Below, piece after piece: positions 9,507 to 18,270 of a DNA stretch of 64,000 nucleotides (position 1 is the first letter of the stretch; the number at the start of each line of letters is the position of its first letter). Both the position numbers and the translations under genes were made by a program. The stretch is from Anaerolineae bacterium. GTDB taxonomy: Bacteria; Chloroflexota; Anaerolineae; Aggregatilineales; Phototrophicaceae. The stretch covers positions 276,362-340,361 of the forward strand of contig JALHNT010000001.1 of NCBI GenBank assembly GCA_022843385.1, read 5' to 3'. The notes beneath the pieces were generated by a model. That model was not told the DNA's origin. It saw only the letters and a program-made list of their open reading frames with translations, and searched no databases.

Positions 9507-11945
9507 TCAACGACGAAAGTGAAGCCGATGAAAACTGAAAATCAGCAGGGTCAACAGCGTCAACCCAAACACGACCAACCCGGCTGTCCAGCCCGGCGGC
9601 ACAAAATGCAGGCTGTAGACGTGGTCGCCGGGGCGCATCGGTACAGCCATTAGCCCAATCGATTGCCCTCGAATAAAGAATGTTTGCACTGTGCGTGGCA
9701 TGACAGATTCGCCATTCACCGTCACCTGCCAGCCGGGAAAGTTGTTTTCCTGGACCACAAGATAATAGGCAGTACCATCATCTGGGGCGCTGGCTTGTAG
9801 CACCAGGGCATCCGGCTGCCGCAGCAGCGTCTCCACCGGCAGCACGGTATCGCTGCGAAGCAGGTTGGGGTCGGCACTCAGAGGGGCTTCCGCAACTACA
9901 AACGCATGAGGCAACCGCGAGTCAGCCTGATACAATTCGGCCTCAATCGGCAGGTCACTGGCGGGAACGCGCAGGTTGTAGCTGCCGAAGAGACTATAGC
10001 CTTGCTGGATCATCTGCTCTTTTGCTTCAGGCGGCGCAGTGGCATATATCGCCCACCAGCGCGGCAGATTGTTGAAGTCTTGGCTGCGATTGATGACATC
10101 CGGCAGCGCCGCTGGCTGCCAGCCTTCATCGAGGAACCAGTTGCGGATACCCGCTTCGTACCCGGCGAAGGCCAGTGGTGTCTCCGGCAGGAAGATCGAT
10201 GGAATCATCGAGCCAGTATCCGCTAGACTCACCGCCTCGTACACTGCGTTGAGGCGCATTTCATACTGATCATAATGCAGTGACAGCCGGTTGACCCACA
10301 GCAGATCATGCCCGATCAACAGCAGTAGAATGAGCAGGCCAGCCCGCAGCAGATAAGTCGAAGTCGCATGGATGCCATAACGTGGTATCCATTCCGGCCA
10401 GAGATACAGCAGGGCTTTGCGCCACAGCCCCAGCAGCAGCGCATCCAGCAGGATCACGATGATCAGCAGCAGCACTAGGCTGCCGGCGGCATCAGCCCAG
10501 CTCGTCCAGCGCCAGTCATCCAGGTTCAGGCGCAGCCGCCGGTTATTGAGCACCAATCCCAGCCGTGTCGTGATCGGCGAAATGCTGTAGATTAGCCAGA
10601 ATCCCCAGATCAGGCAGGCGACCAGCGCCATCCGCCACAGCCGCACTCGCTGGATGGTGTCAGCCAGCGCCGTCGTCTGCAGCGCCGTCCGGGCTGTGCG
10701 CCAGATCAGGTCGATGCTCAGGCCGGCCAACACCACCCACCAGAGAGCGGCTATCGCCAGGGCACGCCCCAGAAAGCGGAACTCGGAGAGCAGCGGGATT
10801 GCCGCATACAGCAGGTTGAGCGGTGGCTGTCCGGTGGCCCAGAACATCATCATCCCACACATGATCAAGGCGCTTACTGTGATGCACGGAAAGGGTGCAG
10901 GCTGATCCGGCGATTGTGTGCGTTGCGCCGCCAGATGCACCAGCAGCCCCAGCCCGATCAGCAGAAATATTCCCAGCCCCAGGTAGTTATAATCGACCGC
11001 CGCGATCAGGCCGCTAAAGTCAGGCGCTTGTAGTTCGTACCATTCGTTCCAGGGATAGATCAGGTTGATGAAAGATTGTGTGAGCGAGTAGCTGCGTGAC
11101 AGGCTGCCATCTGGCTCGAAGGTCTGCGGCTCGTGGCTGACAAACGTGCGCGTGGTCCAGATCGGAAAGAAGAGCAGTGCTGATAACCCAAAGGCGAATG
11201 CCCCGGCGATCAGCGAACGTCTCAGATAGTGCTGCCGTTGCGACCAATCAGCGTACAGATGAACCAGCAGGATGACGCCGCAGCTCAGGGCGGTGTGCAG
11301 CGCATAATAGATGTTGCCAGCGTAGAACAGCAGGGCGAAGGCGACCGCCGTCAGGATCACAGCGCGGCGATGGGGCGTCGTCAGTGTCCACCAGAAACCA
11401 GCCAGCACCAGCGGCACCCAGGCCAGACTGCACGCCAGTTGAAAGTGACCGGCACCAAACTTAGCGGCGATCCCGCCACTCATCAGATAAAACACGCCCA
11501 TCGCCACCCGTGCCAGGCTGCCGAATCCCAGCGCCAGCCCGAACGTCCACATGGCATAACCGGCGATCAGCAGCGCGATCAGGGTCGCCAGCTTGCTGCC
11601 TTGCTCTGGCCCCAGCAGCAGCACCGGCAGGCTGTGAAACGGATTGAACAGATAGTTGAAGCCGTTGTTGAGCAGTGGCACACCGTTGTGGATGTAGGGG
11701 TTCCAGGTGGGGATGTAGCCGAATTGGTGCCAAGCGGTACGCACTGCCAGGATGCTGCCCACCAGTCGCTCATGTTCGGTGCTCATCTGACGATATGCCG
11801 GGTCGAACAGGGCGCTTCGCAGCGGTTGCAGATCGATGCCATCAGTGATGACATCACCCTCTGGCGGCTTGGGCAAGAAATGGCTGAAGTAGAACAATCC
11901 AACCAGTGTGATGAGGGTGAGTTCGATGACAATCGCGCGTCGCAT
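9507..11945 (-). CDS. YfhO-like polytopic membrane protein
   Basis: About 812 residues with some 12-14 transmembrane segments in the first two thirds, a large extracytoplasmic C-terminal part, and a final membrane helix near the end. The tail has the YfhO-type pattern of NNFPGWQVTVNGES and PGDHVYSLHF. YfhO-family and related GT-C-fold proteins act in glycosylation of lipoteichoic acid or other envelope polymers in Firmicutes; the role in other phyla is unproven. ATG 11945 is preferred, as the extension to 12071 is not hydrophobic and lies in the intergenic region shared with nrdJ. The 157 bases after its stop hold an imperfect hairpin (CCTGAATTCGAATCAGG) near 9393 and nothing else I recognise. 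Confidence 0.75.
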   Translation of the reverse strand: MRRAIVIELTLITLVGLFYFSHFLPKPPEGDVITDGIDLQPLRSALFDPAYRQMSTEHERLVGSILAVRTAWHQFGYIPTWNPYIHNGVPLLNNGFNYLFNPFHSLPVLLLGPEQGSKLATLIALLIAGYAMWTFGLALGFGSLARVAMGVFYLMSGGIAAKFGAGHFQLACSLAWVPLVLAGFWWTLTTPHRRAVILTAVAFALLFYAGNIYYALHTALSCGVILLVHLYADWSQRQHYLRRSLIAGAFAFGLSALLFFPIWTTRTFVSHEPQTFEPDGSLSRSYSLTQSFINLIYPWNEWYELQAPDFSGLIAAVDYNYLGLGIFLLIGLGLLVHLAAQRTQSPDQPAPFPCITVSALIMCGMMMFWATGQPPLNLLYAAIPLLSEFRFLGRALAIAALWWVVLAGLSIDLIWRTARTALQTTALADTIQRVRLWRMALVACLIWGFWLIYSISPITTRLGLVLNNRRLRLNLDDWRWTSWADAAGSLVLLLIIVILLDALLLGLWRKALLYLWPEWIPRYGIHATSTYLLRAGLLILLLLIGHDLLWVNRLSLHYDQYEMRLNAVYEAVSLADTGSMIPSIFLPETPLAFAGYEAGIRNWFLDEGWQPAALPDVINRSQDFNNLPRWWAIYATAPPEAKEQMIQQGYSLFGSYNLRVPASDLPIEAELYQADSRLPHAFVVAEAPLSADPNLLRSDTVLPVETLLRQPDALVLQASAPDDGTAYYLVVQENNFPGWQVTVNGESVMPRTVQTFFIRGQSIGLMAVPMRPGDHVYSLHFVPPGWTAGLVVFGLTLLTLLIFSFHRLHFRR

Positions 11946-12169
11946 GACAATTAGCGTAACATATCTTCCGCCTTTCGGTTGTCTGAATTTGTTAGAAGGT
12001 GTGGCTGTGGGATTTGTGGCTAACTGTGGGAAAAATGTTATATCTGACCTACGATTTTCTAACCAAATCATGCCGGAGTTTTAGTGGACAAAGGTCGTTC
12101 GAGCATGATAAAGTAAAGAACATCTGTAGCAATATGTGCGGTGATAAACAGCAGTTTCTTGGTACCACA

Positions 12170-12191
12170 AACCCCCATTCCTATGGGGGTT
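12170..12191 (+). promoter_or_regulatory. hairpin in the nrdJ leader (terminator- or attenuator-like)
   Basis: Nine-base perfect inverted repeat AACCCCCAT / ATGGGGGTT with a TCCT loop, followed by a T-rich run (CTATTTTTATT at about 12198). The upstream gene points away, so no gene ends here. The hairpin lies 37 bases before the nrdJ start, within its probable 5' leader. It could attenuate transcription or mark a processing site. I recognise no NrdR boxes and no cobalamin riboswitch core in 11946-12227. Confidence 0.45.
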
Positions 12192-12227
12192 CTGTGTCTA
12201 TTTTTATTGCTATTGTTTGGCAAGTAA

Positions 12228-15200
12228 ATGTCGAAGGGAAAGGGAATAAACCGAATGGTTCAAGCCATATCCAGTCAGCGTAATGCGCTGCATGAGTTGG
12301 GCTATAAAATTTTCCTGGATCGTTATGCACAGAAAGACATGACTCGTTCTACCCTGGCGGTGGACGACATTGTGATTGTGGTAGTGGACTCGAAAACCGG
12401 GCAGCGCGAGATCGGCCATGTGACGGCGATCAAACTGCCGAAAGTGACCATCAAGCTGCTGGATGGCGAGGTGGTCGAACGCGACATCGAACAGGTGGAT
12501 AAACCGCTGGAGACCGATCCCGGTCAGATGATGGATCGGGTGGCCGCTGGCATCGCTCGCATCGAAAAGAATGCCAAGCTGCGTAAGCAGTGGACGGAAC
12601 GTTTCCGCTGGCTGATGGACGATTTCAAATTCGTGCCGGCTGGTCGCATCCTGACTGCTGCTGGCACCGATCAAGAACTTACATTCTATAACTGCTATGT
12701 CATACCGTCCCCTCATGACTCGCGCGGCGGCATCATCGAAACGCTACGCCAGATGACCGAGATCATGTCGCGCGGTGGCGGTGTTGGCATCAACATCTCG
12801 TCGCTACGCCCCCGTCACTGGTATGTCAAGGGCGTCAATGGGCGTTCCAGCGGCGCGGTCTCGTGGGGTGCGCTCTACAGCTTCGTCACTGGTCTGATCG
12901 AGCAGGGTGGTAGCCGGCGCGGGGCTTTGATGCTCATCCTCAACGACTGGCATCCGGATGTGTTCGATTTCATCAACAGCAAACGCAAGGCCGGGCAGAT
13001 CACCAACGCCAACATCAGCGTGGGCGTAAGCGACAAGCTGATGGAAGCGGTAGAAGCCGATGCCGATTGGGATCTGATGTTCCCCGATTCGAGTGACCCT
13101 ACCTACGATGACACCTGGGATGGCGACATCGACAAGTGGATGGCGGACGGCAAGAAGGTCATTCGCTATCGCACGGTGAAAGCCCGCGAGGTGTGGAATG
13201 CCATCATCGAAAGCGCCTGGGCCAGCGCTGAACCCGGCGTGTTCTTCCGTGAACGCTACAACAAGATGTCCAATAGCTGGTATCACTCACCCATCATCTC
13301 GACCAATCCCTGCGTGACAGGGGATACTCGCATCTATACCAACCGAGGGATGGTGCAGGCCCGTGAGTTATTCGACAACGAAACGGAAATTGAGGTCACA
13401 GTTGATGGGCGCTTCGGTTTGCCGAACGCTACAACACCGGCGACACGAGTGTTCATGACCGGCGTGAAGCCCGTATTCCGCTTGCGTACCAAAGAGGGTT
13501 ATTCGGTACGTGCTACTGCCGATCATCGCTTCATGACGCCGCGCGGCTGGATGCCCCTGAACCAGTTGCAGCCGGGCGATAAAATTCACCTGCTCAATCG
13601 TAAAGGCGGATTTGGCGTTGAAGGTTCACTGGAACTGGGCCGCGTTCTTGGTTGGGTAGTTGGCGATGGAACCATCAAGAAAGATGAAGTGGTGCTGTCG
13701 TTCTTCGGTGAAGAGAAGCAAGAGTTAGCACCGCTGTTCGCTGATTATGTCAATCAACTCGTTGTTCCCCTGACGGCCACTAATCGCTCCTATCCGGTGG
13801 GGGTGGGGCAAGTTCTGGAGCGTGATGAAGCCCGTGTCAGCTCCGCCCGCTTATACAGCGTGATGGAAGCGCATGGACTAACGACAGTCAAACATCGTGT
13901 GCCAGAGCAGGTGTTCCAGGGAAGCGAAGACATGCAGCGCGGCTTCCTGCAAGCCCTGTTCACTGCGGACGGGAGTTTTCAGGATGGCGGGGCAAAGGGC
14001 GGCAGTATCCGCCTGGCGGCCAACCAACTGTCACTGCTGGAAGAAGTCCAACAACTACTGGGAAACTTCAGCATCATCAGCCGGATTTATCCGAATCGGC
14101 GTGAAGCTGGATACCGGATGCTGCCAAACGCTCAGCGTGACCCGCAGGCATACTGGTGTGAAGCCCAGCATGAACTGGTCATCAGCAAACAGAACATGGG
14201 CGTTTTCGCAGATGAAATCGGCTTCCTGATGGATTACAAGCAGGCCGCTCTGAAGGATTACATCGGACATGGCAAACGCGGCCTGTATGCCGAGTCGTTC
14301 ATGGCTGAGGTCGAGACAATCAACTCTGATGGCATCGAAGAAGTGTTTGATCTGACTGAGTCAGTCACGCATTCATTCGTTGCAAATAATTTGGTAGTTC
14401 ATAATTGTGGTGAGCAAGGGCTCCCAGCCTTCGGAGTCTGTAATCTGGGGGCGATCAATCTGGCGAAGTTCTATGATGAAGCCGCCCATGATGTGAACTG
14501 GGACGATCTGGATACAGCCGCCCGCTATGCCACGCGCTTCCTCGATAATGTGATCGACGCCACGCCTTACTTCTTCGAGCAGAACCGTGAGCAGCAGTTG
14601 GGCGAACGGCGCGTCGGCTTGAACAACATGGGGCTGGCCGAGCTGATGATTAAGCTGGGCGTCCGCTATGGCAGCGATGAGTCGGTGGCTTTCATCGACA
14701 AGCTCTACAGCTTCCTGGCGCGCGCCATCTATGAGACTTCGGTTGAACTGGCGCACGAAAAAGGCGCGTTCCCCAAGTTTGAGGCGGAGAAGTTCCTGCA
14801 AAGCGGTTTCATGCAATCCATGCCACAGGACATCCGCGAGAAGGTGCGTAAGTACGGCATCCGTAACGTCACGCTGACGACCCAGGCCCCCAACGGCACC
14901 ACCGGCACGATGGTCAATACCTCTACCGGCATCGAACCCTTCTTCTCCTGGGTGTACTATCGCAAGAGCCGCCTGGGACTGCACGAAGAACAGGTGCCGC
15001 TGGTCAAGGAATGGCGCGACCGCAATCCGGGCGTGAAGGATTTGCCGGATTACTTTGTGACAGCGATGGAACTCTCGCCAGAAGATCATGTCAAGGTTCA
15101 GGCGGCGATCCAGCGCTGGACCGACAGCTCGATCTCCAAGACCTGCAATGTGCCGAGTCACTACAGCGTCGAGCAGGTCAGCGACCTCTACAAGTATATG

Positions 15201-15944
15201 TATGAACTCGGCTGCAAGGGTGGCACGATCTACCGCGATGGCAGCCGTGACGAGCAGGTGTTGATGCTCAAGGGCGACGAACGCGCCGAGAGCGAGATGG
15301 AACGGCTGGGCAAGAACGAGAAGGCCAGCAACGGGGCGAAAGCCGCGCCGGAAAAGGTCGAGCAGGTGGCGACGCCACATCGCGTCTATCCACGCCCGAA
15401 ACGGCTGTCCGGCGTGACGGTCAGCCGCAAGACGCCGTTTGGCACGGCCTACATCACCATGAACAGTGATGATCTGGGCAACCCGTTTGAAGTGTTCATC
15501 ACCATTGGCAAAGCCGGCAGCGACTTGCAGGCCGACGCCGAGGGTCTGGGGCGGATGCTCTCGTTGCAACTGCGAACGACAGCGCCGCAGAACCGGATGG
15601 AGATGCTCAAACTGATCGTCGAACAACTGCAAGGCATCGGCGGCTCGCGCTCGGTGGGGCTGGGACCCCAGCGCGTGATCTCGCTGCCGGATGCGGTGGC
15701 CGGGGCGCTGACCGAGCATTACCTGATGCATGAGCAGCCGCAGCAGTTGGGTCTGCCGATGGTTGGCAACGGCAATGGCAACGGTCATCATCCTATCGAG
15801 ACCAGCATCGAAGTCGAAGCGCCGATTGTTCAGGCGAATGGTTACATCTCTGGCGCGGATATGTGTCCGGCCTGTGGCACCGTCAGCCTGATCCGGCAGG
15901 AAGGCTGCGAGAAGTGCCTCACCTGCGGCTATAGCCGCTGCTGA
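12228..15944 (+). CDS. nrdJ: vitamin B12-dependent ribonucleotide reductase (class II) with intein
   Basis: A 1238-codon frame that gives a reductase of about 873 residues once a 365-residue intein is removed. Class II enzymes use adenosylcobalamin to form a thiyl radical and reduce ribonucleotides to deoxyribonucleotides without oxygen. Visible features are SRGGGVGINISSLRP, the rebuilt active-site motif NPCGEQG (radical Cys, Glu), NTSTGIEPFFSW, KTCNVPSHYS, a TSCPD-type domain (TPFGTAYITMNSDD), and a C-terminal CPACG...CLTCGYSRC with cysteines able to bind zinc or shuttle reduction. Start: ATG 12228 has no ribosome site; ATG 12255 follows AAGGGA by about 9 bases and may be the real one. Confidence 0.95.
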   Translation: MSKGKGINRMVQAISSQRNALHELGYKIFLDRYAQKDMTRSTLAVDDIVIVVVDSKTGQREIGHVTAIKLPKVTIKLLDGEVVERDIEQVDKPLETDPGQMMDRVAAGIARIEKNAKLRKQWTERFRWLMDDFKFVPAGRILTAAGTDQELTFYNCYVIPSPHDSRGGIIETLRQMTEIMSRGGGVGINISSLRPRHWYVKGVNGRSSGAVSWGALYSFVTGLIEQGGSRRGALMLILNDWHPDVFDFINSKRKAGQITNANISVGVSDKLMEAVEADADWDLMFPDSSDPTYDDTWDGDIDKWMADGKKVIRYRTVKAREVWNAIIESAWASAEPGVFFRERYNKMSNSWYHSPIISTNPCVTGDTRIYTNRGMVQARELFDNETEIEVTVDGRFGLPNATTPATRVFMTGVKPVFRLRTKEGYSVRATADHRFMTPRGWMPLNQLQPGDKIHLLNRKGGFGVEGSLELGRVLGWVVGDGTIKKDEVVLSFFGEEKQELAPLFADYVNQLVVPLTATNRSYPVGVGQVLERDEARVSSARLYSVMEAHGLTTVKHRVPEQVFQGSEDMQRGFLQALFTADGSFQDGGAKGGSIRLAANQLSLLEEVQQLLGNFSIISRIYPNRREAGYRMLPNAQRDPQAYWCEAQHELVISKQNMGVFADEIGFLMDYKQAALKDYIGHGKRGLYAESFMAEVETINSDGIEEVFDLTESVTHSFVANNLVVHNCGEQGLPAFGVCNLGAINLAKFYDEAAHDVNWDDLDTAARYATRFLDNVIDATPYFFEQNREQQLGERRVGLNNMGLAELMIKLGVRYGSDESVAFIDKLYSFLARAIYETSVELAHEKGAFPKFEAEKFLQSGFMQSMPQDIREKVRKYGIRNVTLTTQAPNGTTGTMVNTSTGIEPFFSWVYYRKSRLGLHEEQVPLVKEWRDRNPGVKDLPDYFVTAMELSPEDHVKVQAAIQRWTDSSISKTCNVPSHYSVEQVSDLYKYMYELGCKGGTIYRDGSRDEQVLMLKGDERAESEMERLGKNEKASNGAKAAPEKVEQVATPHRVYPRPKRLSGVTVSRKTPFGTAYITMNSDDLGNPFEVFITIGKAGSDLQADAEGLGRMLSLQLRTTAPQNRMEMLKLIVEQLQGIGGSRSVGLGPQRVISLPDAVAGALTEHYLMHEQPQQLGLPMVGNGNGNGHHPIETSIEVEAPIVQANGYISGADMCPACGTVSLIRQEGCEKCLTCGYSRC
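13311..14405 (+). other. intein with LAGLIDADG (DOD) homing endonuclease inside nrdJ
   Basis: A 365-residue in-frame insertion. It starts at the splice Cys of CVTGDTRIY (block A) and ends with VVHN, directly before Cys of CGEQG. Block B is present (TADHRF, with the conserved His), and block F/G ends in EEVFDLT...SFVANNLVVHN. Two dodecapeptide-like endonuclease motifs are seen, LGRVLGWVVGDG and FLQALFTADGSF, so both the splicing and homing parts look intact. It sits between the Pro and Cys of the NPCGE active-site motif, so the reductase is inactive until splicing. Confidence 0.93.
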
Positions 15945-15967
15945 TTCGCTCCCGATCCTGATGGTCG

Positions 15968-16005
15968 AATGCCCTTCCCGTATGTGGTGAAGGGCATTTT
16001 TATTT
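15968..16005 (+). terminator. intrinsic terminator of nrdJ
   Basis: Ten-base perfect stem AATGCCCTTC / GAAGGGCATT with an 11-base loop, followed by TTTTATTT, starting 24 bases after the nrdJ stop. Confidence 0.9.
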
Positions 16006-16127
16006 GCCGCCTTGTGAGCGATGGTGAATAGCGACCGGCGCGTGCAGTCATCTGAAAATGCTCACCCCTGGACTACGGTATAATCCAAGCACACGACAAG
16101 ACTGAAGCAGGTATGGAGGAACGGCAC

Positions 16128-16706
16128 ATGAGCCTGATCCAAACACGGATGGGGATGCCACTGGAACGATTCCTCGAACAAAGCGAGCGGACGCCATTTG
16201 AGTTGATTCAGGGTGAACGGAAAGACCGATTGCCAAACATCTTCATCCATAATGAAATCATCCGCCTGCTGGATGCCTTCATCGTCAGCCGACAGTTGGG
16301 CGAGGTCTACAGCGAGATGACTTTTGTTCAGCCCGATGCCGATGACACGAACTGGATTGTCGGTTCGCGCATCCCTGATCTGATGGTATATGTAGGCAAC
16401 CGCATTGCCGATTACAAAGCACGTACTCCCAATTATCGTGAGCGTCCATTGGCGCTGGTGCCGGATTTTGTCATTGAGATTGTCTCACCCAGCGACAAAG
16501 TGATTGACCTGGACGAGAAGATTGATGCCTACCTGAGTGATGGCGTCCGCCTGATCTGGGTCATCAATCCCCAGCGGCGCAAGGCTACGGTGTATTCCCC
16601 TGATACTGAACAACCACTGCACCTGAGCGGTGATGCCCTTCTGGATGGGGATGACGTGCTGCCGGGGTTCAGGGTGTCGCTGGCGGAAGTTGTCGAAGTT
16701 ATCTAA
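16128..16706 (+). CDS. Uma2 family (DUF820) putative restriction-type nuclease
   Basis: A 192-residue protein with the Uma2 PD-(D/E)xK layout: D in SRIPDLMVYV, E in FVIEIVSPSD, and K in LDEKIDAYL, then the typical LIWVINPQRRKATVY. The fold is nuclease-like; the biological role of Uma2 proteins is not established, and they are greatly expanded in Chloroflexota and cyanobacteria. The start is ATG 16128, with GGAGG 8 bases before it; the ATG at 16113 contains that same site. A TATAAT at 16079-16084 could be its -10 box. Two more family members lie at 24786 and 25371. Confidence 0.88.
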   Translation: MSLIQTRMGMPLERFLEQSERTPFELIQGERKDRLPNIFIHNEIIRLLDAFIVSRQLGEVYSEMTFVQPDADDTNWIVGSRIPDLMVYVGNRIADYKARTPNYRERPLALVPDFVIEIVSPSDKVIDLDEKIDAYLSDGVRLIWVINPQRRKATVYSPDTEQPLHLSGDALLDGDDVLPGFRVSLAEVVEVI

Positions 16707-16707
16707 T

Positions 16708-17127
16708 TTACCCAACATTCACTTTAATCAAGCCAGCTTGCAGCAACGAGCGACGCAAATCAATGATCTGGATTCTGTTCATGTCCAGTAAACGTACAGT
16801 TCCTCGCCCGGAAAGGGTTTTGCCAACGATCACTCCCTGTGGTGTCATTTCGAAGTGCTGCTGCCATCGTTGTGTGCGCGACTGATACAGCCATACCCGT
16901 TTGAACGAGACTGCTTCAACCGTTGCAATATCTGTGCCTTTGGAGTTATTGCAGTGAAAACAAGCCCAGGCCAGGTTGTTCAAATCATCTGTCCCCAAAT
17001 GTCGTGGTGGATTGATATGGTCAACTTGATGGCTGAAACGGGTAAATCCTTCAGGAAGATGACAGTATTCGCAGCGATGTTGTGCACGCACACGAACTTG
17101 TTGACGAATAGAGTCAGGCAGGCTCAT
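16708..17127 (-). CDS. HNH endonuclease, second gene of a small-protein/HNH pair
   Basis: A 139-residue HNH nuclease: CEYC, then HQVDHINP (the metal/catalytic His region), then NLAWACFHCNNSKG, which supplies the second CxxC zinc knuckle and the final HNH residues. A C-terminal ~60 residues follow with WQQHFEMT. The start codon overlaps the stop of the upstream small gene by 4 bases (ATGA). A homologous pair with the same overlap lies at 52173-52849. Small free-standing HNH proteins can be nickases or defence/toxin effectors; the target is unknown. It is convergent with the Uma2 gene, 1 base apart. Confidence 0.88.
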   Translation of the reverse strand: MSLPDSIRQQVRVRAQHRCEYCHLPEGFTRFSHQVDHINPPRHLGTDDLNNLAWACFHCNNSKGTDIATVEAVSFKRVWLYQSRTQRWQQHFEMTPQGVIVGKTLSGRGTVRLLDMNRIQIIDLRRSLLQAGLIKVNVG

Positions 17128-17375
17128 TTGGATTTCATCGCGGCTAACGCACGTGCCTTCAACGCCGCAACCAGCAAATCCGCCTCCAGCATCCGTTCGA
17201 GTTCTTCAGCCTCATCCGGCGTCAGTCTACCGAGTTTGTTCTTTTCAGTCAGCTCATCAGCCCGCTGCTGTTCTTCAGGAGAAGCCTGAAAACGCAACAC
17301 ATCCTGCGGTGACGCATGCTCCAGAATGAAGTCCAACAAGCTGTCGTAGACCGGTGCCAGGCGAACTGCAACCAT
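17124..17375 (-). CDS. small acidic protein paired with HNH nuclease (antitoxin-like)
   Basis: An 83-residue, highly charged, probably helical protein with the motif EKNKLGRLTPDEAEELE near the middle. I recognise no named family, but it is clearly related to the 84-residue product at 52595-52849 (FI......QR..DL.EKN....LTPDE..E...L), which also precedes an HNH gene with a 4-base overlap. ATG 17375 is preferred over GTG 17393 because AAGG lies 9 bases upstream. A TATAAT on the minus strand at about 17410-17415 may be its -10 box. Conserved pairing and overlap suggest it controls or partners the HNH protein, but this is inference. Confidence 0.7.
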   Translation of the reverse strand: MVAVRLAPVYDSLLDFILEHASPQDVLRFQASPEEQQRADELTEKNKLGRLTPDEAEELERMLEADLLVAALKARALAAMKSK

Positions 17376-17674
17376 TGTCGGATACCTTGTCACTACTCAC
17401 GGATACCTCTTCATTATAGCGGATTCAACAAGGTTCATGAACGGCAGGGCAATTGTTATGACTTCTTGAAAACTCAATTCAAGAGGGATTTTTGTTGTAC
17501 GAGAATGGATGAGACGTGTTGAATTCAACTCAATGTCGAAGCGAATTCGCATTTGCGCTCCTGGATACGCGGTTGATATACTGAAGTACATCTGTTCTAC
17601 ACTCGTGTTTCAAACCTCCTGTTCTTTTGATGGACAATCAATTACACAGACTTGGCATGATAGGGAGTTGAAGG

Positions 17675-18052
17675 ATGACCGACGACATTGTTAAGCAGCA
17701 TATGGAAAATGGCACACCGAAAAGTCGGGCGTTGTATGACCGATTTGTGGAGATACTCGATGAAATTGGACCTTATACGACTCATCCGGCAAAGAGTACG
17801 ATTACCTTCAAGGGAAGCCGGCGGGGATTCTGCGGCGCTCATCCCAAGAAAGACAGCTTAATCGGATACTTTGACTTAACCCGAGCGCTTGAGTCCGACC
17901 CACGCATTCGTTCAGTGTCACCCTATACCCAAAAGCTGTTTGTCCATCAGTTCCGTATTGTTTCGATGGAAGAGATGGATGCGACTTTTCAAGCATGGAT
18001 TCGAGAAGCCTATCGTGTTGGTCAGGGCGATCATATCCAGAAAACAGAGTAG
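17675..18052 (+). CDS. DUF5655-like small protein
   Basis: A 125-residue soluble protein. The pattern SRALYDRFVEILDEIGPYTTH, then TITFKGSRRGFCGAHPKK (given in parts: TITFKGSRRGF, AHPKK) and LIGYFDLTRAL, ending with a HQFRIVS segment, fits the DUF5655 domain, which is found alone or attached to nuclease-like proteins. No function is known. It stands alone between the small-protein/HNH pair and the nrdJ-tail remnant, and the remnant would give it a terminator. Confidence 0.6.
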   Translation: MTDDIVKQHMENGTPKSRALYDRFVEILDEIGPYTTHPAKSTITFKGSRRGFCGAHPKKDSLIGYFDLTRALESDPRIRSVSPYTQKLFVHQFRIVSMEEMDATFQAWIREAYRVGQGDHIQKTE

Positions 18053-18136
18053 GTTGTTTCCCTCGCTGTTGATATTCATTTACACCGCCAGCGGCGTATT
18101 CTGATGCGAGTTGGGGAATTCAACGGTCTAGTCAGG

Positions 18137-18232
18137 AGCCTGACCCGGCAGAAGGGCTGCGAGAAGTGGCTGATTTGCTCCTAATCCTGATAGTCGAATG
18201 CCCTTCCCATCTCTGGTGAGGGGCATTTTCAT
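18137..18232 (+). pseudogene. decayed second copy of the nrdJ 3' end
   Basis: This stretch matches the end of nrdJ and its terminator (15885-16000) with scattered changes: AGCCTGACCCGGCAGAAGGG against AGCCTGATCCGGCAGGAAGG, then GGCTGCGAGAAGTG in both. About 21-22 bases coding the last cysteines are then deleted, and the match resumes (CTGATAGTCGAATGCCCTTC against CTGATGGTCGAATGCCCTTC) through the terminator. It has no open reading frame of its own. It implies duplication of the nrdJ tail, with 2.1 kb of accessory genes now between the copies. Confidence 0.8.
18197..18230 (+). terminator. terminator in the nrdJ-tail copy
   Basis: AATGCCCTTC pairs with GAGGGGCATT (one G-T pair), followed by TTTC. 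It is derived from the nrdJ terminator and now lies downstream of the DUF5655-like gene. Confidence 0.65.
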
Positions 18233-18270
18233 GTCAGTGGATGAATTGAGCAAGCTCTGACGGGGTCAGC

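Noticed and set aside
11946..12227. Cobalamin riboswitch before the B12-dependent nrdJ
   Set aside because: I could not find the conserved B12-box or core; only a hairpin is seen.
12804..13286. minus-strand frames within nrdJ
   Set aside because: Shadow of nrdJ; no ribosome site or family features.
14373..15791. 472-codon minus-strand frame
   Set aside because: Antisense to the C-terminal extein of nrdJ; His/Arg/Val-rich, as expected for a shadow frame of GC-rich coding DNA.
17397..17591. 64-codon minus-strand frame before the small-protein/HNH pair
   Set aside because: It covers the pair's promoter region, has no ribosome site and no recognised family.
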